Below, in pieces: positions 63,410 to 64,000 of a stretch of DNA of 64,000 bases (positions are counted from its first letter, which is position 1; each line of letters begins with the position of its first letter). Below the pieces are notes generated by a model, which saw only the letters and a list, made by a program, of their open reading frames with translations, had not been told where the DNA came from and ran no database searches. The DNA lies in NCBI RefSeq assembly GCF_015223065.1, contig NZ_JADFBY010000004.1, positions 186,001 to 250,000 of the forward strand. Direction: 5' to 3'. Both the position numbers and the translations under genes were made by a program. This DNA comes from Mucilaginibacter sp. JRF (GTDB taxonomy: Bacteria > Bacteroidota > Bacteroidia > Sphingobacteriales > Sphingobacteriaceae).

Positions 63410-63417
63410 TAATTTTG
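63410..63417 (+). promoter_or_regulatory. Putative -7 box of the LLM oxidoreductase gene
   Basis: TAATTTTG fits TAnnTTTG; it ends 18 nt before the ATG at 63436. No clear TTG upstream. Confidence 0.4.
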
Positions 63418-63435
63418 CAGCACGAAATGCAAACC

Positions 63436-64000
63436 ATGAGCACAAACAAAATAACACTAAGCGTTCTTGATCAGTCGCCCGTACGGCAGGGAGCTACCGC
63501 CGAGCTGGCCGTGCAGGAAACCATAGCATTAGCAAAACTTACCGATAAATTGGGCTATCACCGCTTTTGGGTATCTGAGCACCATAACACGGGCATTTTA
63601 GCCGGTTCAACGCCGGAGGTATTGATAGCGCACCTCGCGGGCGTAACCAAGCATTTACGTGTAGGTTCGGGCGGTATTATGATGCCTAACCACAGTACCT
63701 TAAAGGTTGCTGAGAATTTCAGGATGCTGGAAGCACTATTTCCGGGGAGGATAGACTTGGGTATGGGGCGTGCGCCGGGTACCGACCGTATAACGGCGGG
63801 CATACTCAACCCGTCAAACCAATTCAGGGAGCAGGATTTTATTGAGCAATTGGCCGATCTGGTCGACTATTTTCACGACCGTGGCGAACCCGGCACCATC
63901 AAAGCCCGCATACGTGCCATACCGCAGGTGCAAACCGTGCCCGGCATGTGGCTGCTAAGTTCCAGCGGACAAAGCGGTTTGTTTGCCTCGCATTTTGGTA
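63436..64000 (+). CDS. LLM-class flavin-dependent oxidoreductase, 3' end outside window
   Basis: The first 188 residues are visible. ITLSVLDQSPVRQGATAELA (5-24), WVSEHHNTGILAGSTPEVLIAHLAG and RVGSGGIMMPNHSTLKVAENF are hallmarks of the luciferase-like monooxygenase group that uses reduced FMN. An in-frame ATG at 63427 would add three residues; the later one leaves a longer leader after the -7 box. The substrate cannot be read. Confidence 0.9.
   Translation, partial: MSTNKITLSVLDQSPVRQGATAELAVQETIALAKLTDKLGYHRFWVSEHHNTGILAGSTPEVLIAHLAGVTKHLRVGSGGIMMPNHSTLKVAENFRMLEALFPGRIDLGMGRAPGTDRITAGILNPSNQFREQDFIEQLADLVDYFHDRGEPGTIKARIRAIPQVQTVPGMWLLSSSGQSGLFASHFG

Overview
The window looks like chromosomal DNA of a member of Bacteroidota, most likely family Sphingobacteriaceae (Mucilaginibacter/Pedobacter type). 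The case rests on three things. The gene families are typical of the group (DUF3810, DUF2911, DUF4126, PycTM, SPFH with long KADAEVK tails, BamA-like barrels, GlxA-type AraC regulators). Promoters fit the Bacteroidetes pattern TTG-N18-20-TAnnTTTG. Many secreted proteins have signal peptides ending in AQ. The genus is an inference. I see no rRNA, tRNA, CRISPR array, transposase or prophage. Both ends are cut inside genes: a metallophosphoesterase/beta-barrel protein on the left and a luciferase-like monooxygenase on the right.

Layout. 1-7731 (minus): a tightly packed five-gene run, HD-PycTM membrane protein > polyphosphate kinase > SdiA-regulated-type beta-propeller lipoprotein > PAP2 phosphatase > metallophosphoesterase fused to an outer-membrane barrel. 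Starts and stops overlap at three of the four junctions, and the genes share phosphorus chemistry; I consider this the most interesting unit. 7732-8021 holds nested inverted repeats. 8022-15949: VOC protein, engB, UbiA prenyltransferase with an overlapping Crp/Fnr regulator, SDR, M3 peptidase, a small secreted protein, a repeat-rich intergenic region of about 700 bp, and a retropepsin-like protease. 16004-26153: housekeeping genes (gyrB, OmpH-like lipoprotein, Hsp15-like S4 protein, dapD, GT9, tsaC, CCA nucleotidyltransferase, a pRiA4b ORF-3-like acidic protein, miaA).

26389-29780 is a complete dTDP-L-rhamnose operon (rfbB-C-D-A), followed by a convergent GT39 membrane glycosyltransferase. 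31567-36973: hydrolase, secreted and DUF proteins, and a striking homologue of the eukaryotic sphingolipid delta-4 desaturase (DEGS1/DES). 37043-44361: a beta-propeller, the MlaE-MlaF-MlaD lipid transporter, DUF4126, a secreted DUF6263-like protein and a reduced sigma/anti-sigma pair. 44422-53913: a flotillin-like SPFH protein with internal repeats, a Bcr/CflA efflux pump, small stress/accessory genes, a GlxA-type regulator, a BamA-like barrel and hemA. 54214-64000: DoxX-like protein, alpha/beta hydrolase, NAPE-PLD-like metallo-beta-lactamase-fold enzyme, TPR protein, S8 protease, DUF4153 protein, pyruvate dehydrogenase E1-beta and the truncated LLM oxidoreductase.

The window carries several enzymes of membrane-lipid handling (DES-like desaturase, Mla system, NAPE-PLD-like hydrolase, PAP2), plus several dispersed non-coding repeats: a palindromic element present twice, a composite repeat, and five low-complexity palindromes or tandem repeats built from 7-9 bp words. 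All functional calls come from reading motifs; no database search was run.
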